A stretch of DNA of 64,000 nucleotides from MFD04580-c1 sp963702995 (GCA_963702995.1 OY969783.1:3038001-3102000), one strand, 5' to 3'; positions 18,072 through 26,752 are shown, counted from the stretch's first letter. Notes: a model not told the origin generated them from the letters alone. Translations and numbers: made by a program.

Positions 18072-18518
18072 GTGCCTGACGTGCATGATCCAGAAACTCG
18101 GTCGTATAACATGTCGAAGGTTCGGTCCTCCGGCTGTGCCACCACCGAGGGAAAACTAATTCAGTTGTTTCGGCGGCAGCGAGTGAGCGGTTGGCGCAGG
18201 AACTACAAGCTGTTCGGCAAGCCTGACTTTGTTTTTCCTCGGGGAAAGATCGCCGTCTTTGTTGACGGGTGTTTTTGGCATGGTTGTCGAAAGCACAGGA
18301 GCATCCCAGCGTCAAACCGAACTTTCTGGCTCAAAAAGATCGGAGCTAACCGCCGTCGAGATCGAATCGTTACCCGGCTGCTTCGAGGACAAGGCTGGAC
18401 TGTTCTGCGCTTCTGGGAACACTCGCTTCGCCGTCCCGGAGCAATCATCTCGCGGCTAAAGAAATCTCACGGTCCCACAAAACCCCAAAGATTAAAGGCT
18501 CTCCGCCAAAGTCGCTGA
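18072..18518 (+). CDS. vsr: Very short patch repair (Vsr) endonuclease
   Basis: Predicted to nick 5' of the T in T:G mismatches that arise when 5-methylcytosine deaminates in the partner methyltransferase site. It shows the Vsr signatures: 'DVHDPETRSYNMSKVRSSG' at the N terminus, 'GKPDFVFPRGKIAVFVDGCFWHGC' with the metal-binding Asp and His, and 'WLKKIGANRRRD'. Length 148 aa is normal. A GTG start seven bases after the methyltransferase stop, with GAGG upstream, continues the operon. The last codons run into a degenerate ISL3 repeat (from about 18517), so the transposon debris lies exactly at the operon end. Confidence 0.92.
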   Translation: MPDVHDPETRSYNMSKVRSSGCATTEGKLIQLFRRQRVSGWRRNYKLFGKPDFVFPRGKIAVFVDGCFWHGCRKHRSIPASNRTFWLKKIGANRRRDRIVTRLLRGQGWTVLRFWEHSLRRPGAIISRLKKSHGPTKPQRLKALRQSR

Positions 18519-18658
18519 CGAGGGCTCGGACACCCCAACTGGTTGCGGTCGGCTGCGGGACCATCCAGGAGCGCAATTTCATCGGGCGACGATGGTTACG
18601 TAACTTTCGCCCGCACCGACTCCAGGACCTGGTACACCACGATCAGCACATGTGGCGG
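18517..18658 (-). mobile_element. ISL3-type transposase remnant, copy A
   Basis: About 140 bases closely resemble 50368-50515 on the same strand. In the second place they join to a longer stretch encoding an ISL3-type transposase C terminus. Here only the piece around 'GCGCAATTTCATCGGGCGAC' and the block ending in GTGGCGGAGAGCC is left. It is not coding any more. Confidence 0.55.
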
Positions 18659-18713
18659 AGAGCCAGATTAAAATGGTAACGAGCGCAACACGACCGGAGT
18701 TTCGATTTACAAC

Positions 18714-19124
18714 ATGCCAAAGCATCAACTCACTTTGTCGTTCAGCGCCATTCGCAACAGCGAGTTGTTCTCCAACCATTGGCTGGAAACTCGACTGCCT
18801 CTGGAACTCGAGTGGCAGGAATTGCGGCAGGAAGCCAAGGACGTGTTGGACGCGATCCTGAAGCTGTGGAAGGTGCAGAAACCGCGCGTCGAACAATACG
18901 GCGCGGAACAGCCGCTCGAACAAGCCTTCGTCCAGCCCGTCTTCGAGAGGACCGAAACTGGTCAAACGGGTCAGCTGAAATATTCGCGCCGTCGGGCCTT
19001 CTTCTGGTACCGCAACGCCCCACCACTAAGCTGGGTTACGATGGAAGTGAATCGGCACCGGTTTCTTAGGTTGCCACCGCTACCTCCGCAACCTCGTCAA
19101 CGTGAACTGCTAGTTTCATCGTAG
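18714..19124 (+). pseudogene. N-terminal fragment of a large Eco57I-like restriction-modification enzyme
   Basis: The first 80 residues ('QLTLSFSAIRNSELFSNHWLETRLPLE', 'EWQELRQEAKDVLDAILKLWKVQKPRVEQYGAEQPLEQAFVQPVF') look like the N-terminal region of the roughly 1000-residue fused methylase/nuclease proteins that open with 'LFS.HYL...LP' and 'E..ALDAL..L...EK......NEAQLEE.FI.PVL'. After about 18980 the similarity is lost and a stop ends the frame at 19124, so the rest of the gene has been deleted. This is inference from pattern memory, not from an alignment. It supports the view that the island gathered several defence genes. Confidence 0.5.
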
Positions 19125-19295
19125 AGGTCTGACCCTGACCGTGGAACACACGCTGTCACGCACTGGGCTCACTAAGTGACTGTGAATAAAGCACGACGAT
19201 CCGCTGGCGGGTCTCGATGCGCGGCAGTAGTTTGACCACGCCAACGTGAACTTCCATACAGCCGCCAAACGGCCTAGGTTAGCGTTGAGAAACAC

Positions 19296-19709
19296 TTATG
19301 GCTCTTGTTCCACAACCCATTCCGCTACTGCAAGTATGGACGACCCTGAAGGATTCCCTTTTCGAAGTTCAAGGTGCATGAGTTCCGCCTGCTCAAGCAG
19401 CGCGTTGAACCGCTTGCCAGCGGCGCGACAAGCAACATCAAAGGTCTGCCCACCCCGCATGTCCTTCTGGACGAGTTCAAAGAAAGCAGACGCAAGAATG
19501 TTTAATCCCCGGAACATCCCAAACAGACCAACAGCGCCCTTCTTCTCCAACACCCCTGTGAGGGTTTCCAGATCGACCAACTCCTCTTCTACGAGTTCGG
19601 TCATGCCCCTCCCGGTGGCCATCCCACGTGACCGCATTGCTACGATCATGCCCTCGACCAAGGTCGTGACACCCTCGCCGATTTGATCATTGAATCCACA
19701 GATTGTCAT
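19296..19709 (-). CDS. Hypothetical protein, third gene of symporter operon
   Basis: 137-residue acidic soluble protein without a family I recognise. It contains 'LVEGMIVAMRSRGMATGRGMTELVEEELVDLETLTGVL' followed by 'KKGAVGLFGMFRGLNILASAFFELV', a mostly helical pattern. Its ATG overlaps the stop of the upstream membrane-protein gene by four bases (ATGA), which is strong evidence for translation and for cotranscription with it. Together with the symporter-like and membrane proteins it forms a three-gene unit in the island. Function unknown. Confidence 0.6.
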   Translation of the reverse strand: MTICGFNDQIGEGVTTLVEGMIVAMRSRGMATGRGMTELVEEELVDLETLTGVLEKKGAVGLFGMFRGLNILASAFFELVQKDMRGGQTFDVACRAAGKRFNALLEQAELMHLELRKGNPSGSSILAVAEWVVEQEP

Positions 19710-20140
19710 GATGTCAGACTCCCTTTACGCTCGTACATCGAACGAACAAACTCAAGAGCGAGATTCAAGAGCGAAGCCAATAAAGATACGAGTGCAGTGA
19801 CAACAGCAACGACAAGATTCCCCTCCTTGCCATTCTTAACAGACACTGATGAAAGAAGGCTAAAACCGACGACGGCAAAAATGAATAAGTACAATCCCAT
19901 TAGAAGGCTCACAAATTCGAGCCTGATCTTATTCATCACTTTGTAGTACACGAGAAAGGTGCGCGACTCGTCGCGGCACAACCTTCGCACACTCCGCATT
20001 CTGACAATCGTAGGGGCATTCCATTGAACGTCCCTGCTTACTCGGGACGCGAGTTGTTCCAACTTTTGACGGATAGTAAGCAAGTCAATTGTTCGATACG
20101 TCAGCATCGCGATCAGAAGAAAAAATAGCGTATTGTCCAT
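19706..20140 (-). CDS. Membrane protein of unknown function, second gene of symporter operon
   Basis: 144 residues: an N-terminal TM ('TLFFLLIAMLTYRTIDLLTI'), a basic amphipathic middle ('QKLEQLASRVSRDVQWN', 'RRLCRDESRTFLVYYKVMNKIRLEF'), then two further TM helices ('LLMGLYLFIFAVVGFSLLSS' and 'LVVAVVTALVSLLASLLNLALEF'). It starts 16 bases after the stop of the symporter-like gene and is coupled to the next gene through ATGA. The fixed grouping of a large transporter-like protein with two small partners suggests a complex in the inner membrane. No motif points to chemistry. Confidence 0.65.
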   Translation of the reverse strand: MDNTLFFLLIAMLTYRTIDLLTIRQKLEQLASRVSRDVQWNAPTIVRMRSVRRLCRDESRTFLVYYKVMNKIRLEFVSLLMGLYLFIFAVVGFSLLSSVSVKNGKEGNLVVAVVTALVSLLASLLNLALEFVRSMYERKGSLTS

Positions 20141-21183
20141 CGAGCTTTACCCCCGTTCAATGCTGCTTGGGCAGCGACCCTGCAACTTCTCCCAACCGGC
20201 CTTGGTTTGTAAACGCGTTCCAAGACCAGCCAGTGAGATACGCTAACCAAGACACACAAGAGGGTAGAATGATCGACCACCACTGCCACGCGCCGCCTTT
20301 AAAGACAGAGATCACACCGACAATGATGCCAACCGCCGACCCAATCCCAATTGCTACCCACGCGAAGAGCGTGGGTGCGCATCGTTTGGTGATCGCAGGG
20401 ATGATCACGGCCGGTGCAAAGGCAGCCATTGGGGCGAAAAACGCTAAAAACAAACCAAGCAGTGTCGCACCAAACTGAGATACAATATCCGTGAGGATGA
20501 ACGATACAATAATAATCCCCAAGGCCAGAGACATGGCACGGCGTCCAATATTCACCACCCGCCTAGTTGTCTGCCCCGATATCACCCCTCCAGCCAGAGC
20601 CGCACGGTCCATCGCCCGGCTCGCCTCGCGGCTCACATCGTAAGCGTATGTGTATCCTAAACAGCCCACGAGACTATCCGCTGTGGACAAGAAAATCGCG
20701 GTTACACCGCAAATCATAACGACTGATAGAAATGCCCCGAATCCGCCGCTTCTTCCTAATACATATGCCACAAAGGCGTCCCACGAGTCGCCAGATGTGC
20801 TTACGACCTGTGTAGCACACATTCCGAGGACCACCGGGAGAACCCATGAAAGGGGAGATTCGGTCAAGTATTGGGCAAGTCCACTCTTCGTGCGCTTCAA
20901 AAGCGATCCACTCGCCGTGTTGGGATCAATAGCAATGGATGCCATCCGTTGCCAATTAGACATATCGACGAACTGGAAGATCAGAGGTAGACTAGCAAAC
21001 GCAACTAGCTTCAGCCCGAAGTCAGGTATGGAAGAAGGATTGATGGATTTAAACGTCAGAGTATGGGTCTGCCAGAGTTCAGCTTTCAAAAGGATGGGAA
21101 TTAGCATTCCCAGAAATGATAGAATGGTAAGGCCATCCAAAATCCGCAAAAACTTCGAATTTTGCTTACGCAGGAACGCCTTA

Positions 21184-22116
21184 GGCTCTGTCTCAAAACA
21201 GTAGACGGAAGTATCTCTGGATCATTGCCAGTTGAAGCATCCCGTGGAAATTAACCGCCAACTTCTCGTAGCGGGTCCCGATGCGTCGGAACTCCTTTAG
21301 CCATCCGACGCACTGTTCAATCACGCCGCGCCGGCGATACGCGACGCGGTCGAATCGAACCGACGGGTCGTGCCGCGCGTTCTCATTGTCCTTGTGCGGA
21401 ATGACCGGCTCGATCTTCTGTCCTTTCAGCCAATCCCGCAGTCGCTGAACGCTGTAGCCTTTGTCACCGGCCACTTTCGACGGTTTGTGCTTTCGCCGTC
21501 GCTCCTTCCGCCGCCGCCCGATCAGCGTCGCGACCGCCTGGCCGATGACCGACTCGGCCCGGGTCGAGTCGTGAACCTGCCCGGCCGTGACTTCGACGGC
21601 CAGAGGCGTTCCCGCCCCGTCGGTGACGAGGTGGAATTTCGTGCCGAATCCACCGCGACTGCGGCCCAGCCCATGATCCTGTGGCTCGTCGGGGTAACGC
21701 TCGAGACTTTTTTTTCAGCGCCGGCGGCCGCCCGGGCGGCACGCACGTTCGAACCGTCAACGGCCCACAGTTCCCAGTCGATCAGCCCCGCGGCGTCGAG
21801 CTTTACTTGCAGGGCTTCGACGATCGCGGCGAAGACGCCGGTCCGTCTCCAGTGGCAAAAGTACCGGTGCACCGTCTTGCAGGAACCGAAGCGTGGATCC
21901 AGGTCGCGCCACGGGCAGCCGGCCGCCAGAATCCAGAAAATGCCATTGAGGACCAGCCGTCGGTCCTTGGCGGGCCGGCCGGTGCGGGCCGTGCTCCGGG
22001 GGATCAGCGGCTCAACCAGTTCCCATTGCTCGTCCGTAAGTTCGTGTCGCTCCATCTGTGCCCACCTCCTTGGGGCATCAGATCTTAGGCAGCTACCATG
22101 GTTTCGAGACAGAGCC
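21184..22116 (-). mobile_element. IS5-type insertion sequence, copy 2 (IS427-like)
   Basis: 933-bp element, inverted with respect to copy 1 at 12706-13637. The ends are GGCTCTGTCTCAAAAC and GTTTCGAGACAGAGCC. A TA dinucleotide flanks it on both sides (21182-21183 and 22117-22118), the expected target duplication. It differs from copy 1 by a few substitutions and by one extra A in the slippery run. It disrupts the symporter-like gene. Confidence 0.92.
21193..22055 (-). CDS. IS5-family transposase in two overlapping frames, copy 2
   Basis: Same protein as in copy 1: the N-terminal frame starts at 22055 and the C-terminal frame ends at 21193. The frames meet at an A8 run (T8 on the plus strand, 21709-21716). 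From the first frame, codons GAA AAA AAA followed by a -1 slip read AGT CTC GAG and continue as 'SLERYPDEPQDHG' into the catalytic part. That is the standard arrangement for IS427-group elements, so this copy is the more likely source of transposase. Confidence 0.88.
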
Positions 22117-22834
22117 TAATGCGAAGCCAGACAATTAAGATGCCTGAAACAACAACAAGCGGAAGGAGGATGGGGGCATCGGTCGAACTAATGACCGTTG
22201 GGGTGTGCCAGATGATCCAAGCAACTAGTACGTGCAGGCCGATATATCCCAACAGCAATTGAATTTGATCCGCCCTAATTGCGGCGTACTGGCCACCTAC
22301 CCACAGGTACAGAATAAGGTAGAAACCCATTATGGCGGTAGCAAGGTAATAAATAGCACTTCCGCCGCCGAGCAGGATACTCAAAGCCTTCGCGCCCCAC
22401 ACAATTTCAAATGCTGCCAGCCCCGAAAAAGCCAAGATCGATAGCATGGCGCTAAAACGGCGTAGCCTAACTAAGCCGTGTATGTTCCCGATGAATGCGT
22501 GTAACGTATTCGAGCTTCCAACCAAATTTATTTCGCGACCCGAAAAATATGGTAGAAGTATATACAGCAACAAGATTCCGACCGCATAGAAGATCGTGTT
22601 CCAGACTGCCAGCCACCAGTCCCCCGTAAAGGCGAAGACGAAGAATGGATAAACGGTTGACATTTGGAGTTGGTAAGCGATCTGGGACGCTCCAAACTCA
22701 GCCGCTTGATGTCGGCTTCTGGATAAGAAGAAATCATCTGGGTGTAACAGCGCCTTCTTACCTGACCGTCGTGCGACGATCAGGTAGATCAGAAGGGTGG
22801 CCAGAAACGCGCCAAATGCCAAGATCGAGTTCAT

Positions 22835-23313
22835 TTGCTAGTCATTATGACGTTTACGAGAACATCACCCTCACAAGCCGCTTGAGACGCGAGCCGCTAA
22901 AGTGGAAATTCTTGTGTAGATGCTGCACTGCGATCCACCTCGGAACGGCGCGGAATTCCCCGCAAAGGTGTCGAACCCTCCGACAATAGCATTGGTCGCG
23001 TTGGATGCAACCGGGATGGCGCATTTTTGCAAACGGCTTGGATTTGTCATCTGAACCCTTGATTGCCTCGGCGCTTGCCCATCTGGTCGATAAAGTTGTC
23101 GCTAATCATTACATTACGGAAAGGTTGCTATCGGATTGTCGGGCTTTACGAGCATCGACACAATCGCCAGAACTTGCGGAAGATGCGGTTCTTATACCAC
23201 CTTTGTTCGCCGCTTCGCAAGGATAGCCGCGCTTTTCGCTGAATCTCGGCCCATGTCAATCGGCATCCGGCGGTTACGAGGGCTGAAGTTGCTCAGAGGC
23301 TTCGGTTAAGCAC
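22835..23313. other. 479 bases without a recognisable gene
   Basis: A short plus-strand frame (23005-23226, 73 residues, 'SALAHLVDKVVANHYITERLL') is open but has no ribosome-binding site and no relatives I recognise. The stretch probably holds the promoter of the symporter operon (start at 22834) and otherwise shows nothing. Confidence 0.35.
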
Positions 23314-23523
23314 TCACGCGGCCCCGTCCATCTGCTGCGGCAACGTTCCATTTGCGGTCGGGATTAGGATGCCTGAGCAAGTCGCCGGTTTGTGCTGGGG
23401 CACCACCTTGAGGCAAGCGAGGCGGATGGCGTCCTCGGGGTCGGTGGCGTGAATGCTGGAAAATGGCTTTCCACCGTCATAGACCGTATAGCGTTCATTC
23501 ATTGCCTTGGTCCGCCCAGTCAT
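23314..23523 (-). CDS. Small hypothetical protein
   Basis: 69 residues, or about 62 from the second ATG. The core 'MNERYTVYDGGKPFSSIHATDPEDAIRLACLKVVPQ' has the look of a small ordered domain and ends with a Pro/Gly tail. No ribosome-binding site stands out and no family is recognised. It lies just inside the island end, reading outward from the symporter operon. Treat as tentative. Confidence 0.35.
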   Translation of the reverse strand: MTGRTKAMNERYTVYDGGKPFSSIHATDPEDAIRLACLKVVPQHKPATCSGILIPTANGTLPQQMDGAA

Positions 23524-23652
23524 TCCACAAGCCGGAGGCAGTTCCGTCTCGATTGAGGGTAAAAACTGGGGCGCTTACTCGGGCGCACCACATGCTACCT
23601 CACGCACCAATCGCACCATTCCGAGAGGGCAGAGGAGAGATGTGAGAAGACG

Positions 23653-23686
23653 AAAAACCGCCGTCTTTCTGTTGAAAGCGGCGGTT
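23653..23686 (-). terminator. Rho-independent terminator (minus strand)
   Basis: Stem AACCGCCG..CTTTC paired with GAAAG.CGGCGGTT (one bulge), loop TGTT, and on the minus strand a run of five T directly after the stem. It lies downstream of the minus-strand genes that begin at 24.5 kb, next to the tRNA-Phe fragment. Confidence 0.6.
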
Positions 23687-23706
23687 ACGGGCCTCTTGAG
23701 GCCAAT

Positions 23707-23750
23707 GGGCAGAGCCGGGATCGAACCGGCGACACATGGATTTTCAGTCC
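23707..23750 (-). other. tRNA-Phe 3' fragment, right att-like site
   Basis: Minus-strand 3' half of tRNA-Phe (anticodon GAA) with an intact T stem (GCCGG/CCGGC). It is 42/44 identical to 12366-12409 and in the same direction. The 5' half is absent. For an element that inserts at the 3' end of a minus-strand tRNA, fragments lie to the left of the whole gene, so an intact tRNA-Phe is expected to the right, beyond the next element; I did not find one in this window. Confidence 0.75.
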
Positions 23751-23976
23751 CAAAGAAACCGCGTTCTCGGCCTCAAAAACCGCGTTTTGCGCCAGGAGGA
23801 TACATCAAAATACACGCGAAATCAACGAGAACCTGTGTCCGACACAGGCGCGAGCTTTGACGATAGACGGCCGATGGACCAAGCAGGAGCGGTCAGCCTT
23901 TTCACGTTGAGTGGGGCTTAGAAGTTAATCTCGCGCGATCACCGACCGCAGCGACGCCGAAGAAGCTGACCCTGAC

Positions 23977-24246
23977 TCAGACGGTCGGGAGGTAGGATTC
24001 GGTGCTCGTCGAGCGTGAAGCCGGAAGACGCCGAGTGCGAAGCTTGCGCTCGACCCGAATCTCGGATGTCGGTTGCAGATCCGTCGCGGGGGAGACAGCG
24101 GCCAGGTCCGCGAGGTCAATCCGATAGCAGTGACGGTGGTTGTCCCCAAGGTCGATGGCGCGGAGCCGCCCTCCGCGAATCAATTTCCGGATTGTTCGCC
24201 GATCGACTTGGGCATGCTGTGCGGCCTGCGTTTCAGTCAGTAGCAT
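23977..24246 (-). CDS. Excisionase-like HTH protein
   Basis: 89 residues. The first 55 form a MerR/Xis-type winged HTH: 'MLLTETQAAQHAQVDRRTIRKLIRGGRLRAIDLGDNHRHCYRIDLADLAA', with the usual 'T..qAA....v...Ti...i..G.l.a...g....yri...dl' pattern. The start at 24246 is preferred over 24252 because GGAGGAG then stands eight bases away. A Ser/Thr/Arg-rich tail follows. Its place beside a tRNA att-like site fits a recombination directionality factor for the tyrosine recombinase at 45.6 kb, though a simple regulator is equally possible. Confidence 0.7.
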   Translation of the reverse strand: MLLTETQAAQHAQVDRRTIRKLIRGGRLRAIDLGDNHRHCYRIDLADLAAVSPATDLQPTSEIRVERKLRTRRLPASRSTSTESYLPTV

Positions 24247-24269
24247 GGGCATGTCTCCTCCCTAACGCG

Positions 24270-24482
24270 TTAGTTCTCGATCCTGTTCTCCATCAAGGGA
24301 GGAAGATTCGTTTTGTCAACCGGTTGATGCGGCCGCGCAGACGCGATTTTGACCTGCTTTCGAAAATCCTGCGGGCAAAGTAAGCCGGCGAAAGCGTGCC
24401 CCTCGCTTTCGACCTCGTAGCACTCTGTTTCCTTTTCGCAGGCCAGGCAGGCACCCGTCTTGATCGATTTGACGATGAACAC
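24270..24482 (-). CDS. Small Cys-containing protein, possible zinc ribbon
   Basis: 70 residues from a GTG with AGGAG six bases upstream. It has 'CLACEKETECYEVESEGHAFAGLLCPQDFRKQVK', that is two CxxC-like pairs that could bind zinc; such small zinc ribbons are frequent in planctomycete mobile elements. It is encoded just upstream of the excisionase-like gene and probably shares its transcript. Function unknown. Confidence 0.55.
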   Translation of the reverse strand: MFIVKSIKTGACLACEKETECYEVESEGHAFAGLLCPQDFRKQVKIASARPHQPVDKTNLPPLMENRIEN

Positions 24483-24665
24483 GATCGACTCCTTTTCGAA
24501 GCAGGGTTGGAAACGCGTGGTCCGGTAAACTACGTCGTAGAGGAATGTACCTGGCGGACGCCACGCCCCGAGGATTCTGCGCGAATTTGTCAGGAATCGC
24601 GGGCCGAAGGCCCCTTGAACTACGAGGTGGGTGCGGTGATGCCGACGCAGCGATGAGAAGAAACT

Positions 24666-25679
24666 CTACGAAGGAAGGTAACGTTTCAGCACTTCAACGA
24701 TCGCCGGCGTGGTCAGCTCATGCCCGATGAAGCCGTACAACTGCCGTAGGGTGGAACGGATCTGATCGATGTAGCGGTCGCAGCCAGCCCCGGACCTGTG
24801 GCACCAACTTCGGGTGATCCGGTCACGGTGAGTTGCCATGACGAAGCGATCGTCGATGACCGCGATTCCGTCATACGCTCGAACAAAGTTAAGCAAATCG
24901 AGTGGTAGGCGCTCGTCGTCGATAAGGCCCACCTTTACACGGCGAGCGAGAACAGACCGCTCGATAAGGGCGGAAATGAAATCGAAATAGTTTTCGTCCT
25001 CAACTCGGCCCAGCGGGCCATTCGGGCCTCGGAGCGCGGCGAACTCCGATTTCAAGAACGTAAGCATGAACGGCGCGCGTCCGACCCACCCCTCGAAATC
25101 AGCGAATCGCAGAAGGCGACCCTCCGCGAATCGCCGCCAGCTCGGCCGCAAGCGCTTTCCGATACTACCAAGTGGCATTAGGCGCCGATCTTGATCGGCC
25201 TGAGTCATCGGAGTCGGCATTTGAGCGACCGGAGGAATTCGCGTGTGGCAGAGAATTTCGCGGGCGCCGGCTTCCTGTTCCTCCAGCATCCGTGCCGTCC
25301 TGGCTGCCATGTCGGGGCGAGGCAGGAGAAAATGGGCACGCTCGAACTCCATGAACTGGAGCGAGGACTCGCACTCACGGCCGAGGAGGTAATTGAAGAT
25401 CTCGTCGAACGGCTTGTTCAGGCGCACGGCCGCCACCGCAATTGACCGTTCCACGGTGGGAACAGTCCAGAGCGTACCCCGGTGCCCCCGGAGGAGCCGC
25501 CACAGCGTTGAGTGCGACAGGCCGATCCCAGGCACGGAATTCAGCTCAATCAAGAACTGAAGGACTGACAGCTCCTCGGCCTTGATAAGCCCGTTAAAAA
25601 AGCGGCTGCATCGGGCGTGCACTTCGTCGGTAAGCAGCATGGTCTGGGCCTCCAGAACGAGTTCATCGGAGGCTACCAC
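24666..25679 (-). CDS. Hypothetical protein of the mobile element
   Basis: 337 residues from a GTG, or about 324 from the next ATG. The first half is helical ('VHARCSRFFNGLIKAEELSVLQFLIELNSVPGIGLSHSTLWRLLRGHRG') and recalls an HTH regulator region; the second half has 'FADFEGWVGRAPFMLTFLKSEFAALRG', then 'VGLIDDERLPLDLLNFVRAYDGIAVIDDRFVMATHRD'. The last part could be a compact alpha/beta domain such as a nuclease or phospholipase-like fold, but no catalytic motif is plain. Gene-like composition and lack of a better frame support it. Not recognised. Confidence 0.55.
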   Translation of the reverse strand: MVASDELVLEAQTMLLTDEVHARCSRFFNGLIKAEELSVLQFLIELNSVPGIGLSHSTLWRLLRGHRGTLWTVPTVERSIAVAAVRLNKPFDEIFNYLLGRECESSLQFMEFERAHFLLPRPDMAARTARMLEEQEAGAREILCHTRIPPVAQMPTPMTQADQDRRLMPLGSIGKRLRPSWRRFAEGRLLRFADFEGWVGRAPFMLTFLKSEFAALRGPNGPLGRVEDENYFDFISALIERSVLARRVKVGLIDDERLPLDLLNFVRAYDGIAVIDDRFVMATHRDRITRSWCHRSGAGCDRYIDQIRSTLRQLYGFIGHELTTPAIVEVLKRYLPS

Positions 25680-25814
25680 GCACGAGTGGAGAGTGGCGGA
25701 CGTTACGGAAATTTTTCAAACGTCTTCGATCCCGTTTCGGACTTCGCGTTTCAAATCGCTCGCTCGCCGGTAAACGGTGGGTCGCCCTTTCTCCGAAGTG
25801 CGGCGCTAAGGCCA

Positions 25815-25843
25815 AAGAAAAGCCCCCAGGTTGGTCGGGGGCT
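25815..25843 (-). terminator. Rho-independent terminator (minus strand)
   Basis: Perfect stem AGCCCCC/GGGGGCT with an eight-base loop, followed on the minus strand by TTTTCTTT. It lies 19 bases after the stop of the gene ending at 25862. Confidence 0.65.
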
Positions 25844-25861
25844 AAAGGTCCACTGTGGCAG

Positions 25862-26335
25862 TCACAAGGAAGCAGCAAACATGAGGAACCTGCCCCACAA
25901 GCCGTCTTCGAGTTCGAGGACCGAAAGGGACAGGCGGATGCCGTCATGGAGCAGGTACATCGCCCGATTGGCCTCTAACCCGCCACTCAACGGCGGCAAT
26001 ATCAGCAGCGGGAGCCACCCTTCAATGAGGCCCGGACAGTCGGTGAGGAGCGCAAGCTGGCTGGCGAGCGTCGACGGCCGAAGGTCAAGCGATTGCAAGG
26101 CGTTGAGAACTTCGTTCAAGCCGACAGCGTCCGAAATCGAAAGCTCCAGGAGCGTCAACTCGCCAGCCGCGGTGCCCGCGGATGGCACTGGAGCGCACTG
26201 CTGCAACACTTCTGGGGAGGGCATTTCGCACCCAGAGCTCTTCAGAAGTTGGGACAGACTGGTCGCCGGGGTCACAGCCGGAACGCAATACGCGTCCAGC
26301 CGCCCCAGGTAGATCAGGGGGGAGAGAGAGGGCAT
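25862..26335 (-). CDS. Hypothetical protein of the mobile element
   Basis: 157 residues, start supported by AGGAG five bases upstream. Leu-rich and mildly hydrophobic ('LTLLELSISDAVGLNEVLNALQSLDLRPSTLASQLALLTDCPGLIEGWLPLLILPP'), which suggests a helical soluble protein rather than a true membrane protein. It has its own terminator. No family recognised. Confidence 0.55.
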   Translation of the reverse strand: MPSLSPLIYLGRLDAYCVPAVTPATSLSQLLKSSGCEMPSPEVLQQCAPVPSAGTAAGELTLLELSISDAVGLNEVLNALQSLDLRPSTLASQLALLTDCPGLIEGWLPLLILPPLSGGLEANRAMYLLHDGIRLSLSVLELEDGLWGRFLMFAASL

Positions 26336-26752
26336 GGAAACTCCTCATGGGTAAGACTGGCCAACCGGCACGAAACGTTCATGCCGGCTCCTCAGCCTCA
26401 CCCAGGAGGTTCCGAATCGGGGACTTCGGTGATTTCTCGCCTCAGGCTACCATAGGTCGCACGCCGTGCGCAAGCGCGGGTGGATCGCGGCACGAAGCGC
26501 GGCGGCGACGGCTTTACGATTGAATGGTGCCTCGGGGTGCTTCGACGCTGCCGCTCCCGGGACGCGGCGACGGACTTAAGTCCACGATGCGGCCGACGCT
26601 CGGTATGAACAATTCTGGTTGCGTCCATGCGACGTCCTCTTTCGTCACCAAATTCGTGAGCCTTAGGATTTTAACTTGTTCAGGGACCGTCGCTGTTTTT
26701 CACCGAAATTTTTCACGGAATTGATTGCAATTTCGGCCGGCGCACGTATTGG
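26336..26752. other. About 420 bases without a recognisable gene
   Basis: No supported frame. Between 26630 and 26740 the base composition becomes AT-richer than its surroundings ('TTTTTCACCGAAATTTTTCA'), a likely promoter area for the gene starting at 26335. Confidence 0.35.

Larger units (their letters stand above)
20157..22834 (-). pseudogene. Sodium:solute-symporter-like protein, interrupted by IS5-type copy 2
   Basis: The gene starts at 22834 and ends at 20157, with the IS (21184-22116) between its two parts. The 5' part (about 238 residues) has six TM-like segments and the SSS-type opening 'LIYLIVARRSGKKALLHPDDFFLSRSR'. The 3' part (about 340 residues) has at least seven more, including 'VVMICGVTAIFLSTADSLVGCLGYTYAYDVSREA', a typical SSS helix with its 'STADS' sequence. 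Removing the IS and one TA copy joins 'VWLRI' to 'KAFLRKQN' in frame, so the host gene was intact before insertion. It would have been an inner-membrane transporter or sensor of about 580 residues. Two coupled small genes follow. Confidence 0.8.

Noticed and set aside
12706..22116. Composite transposon made of the two IS5-type copies
   Set aside because: Copy 2 has its own TA duplication and interrupts a gene that continues on both sides, so it inserted independently. The outer flanks of the pair do not match.
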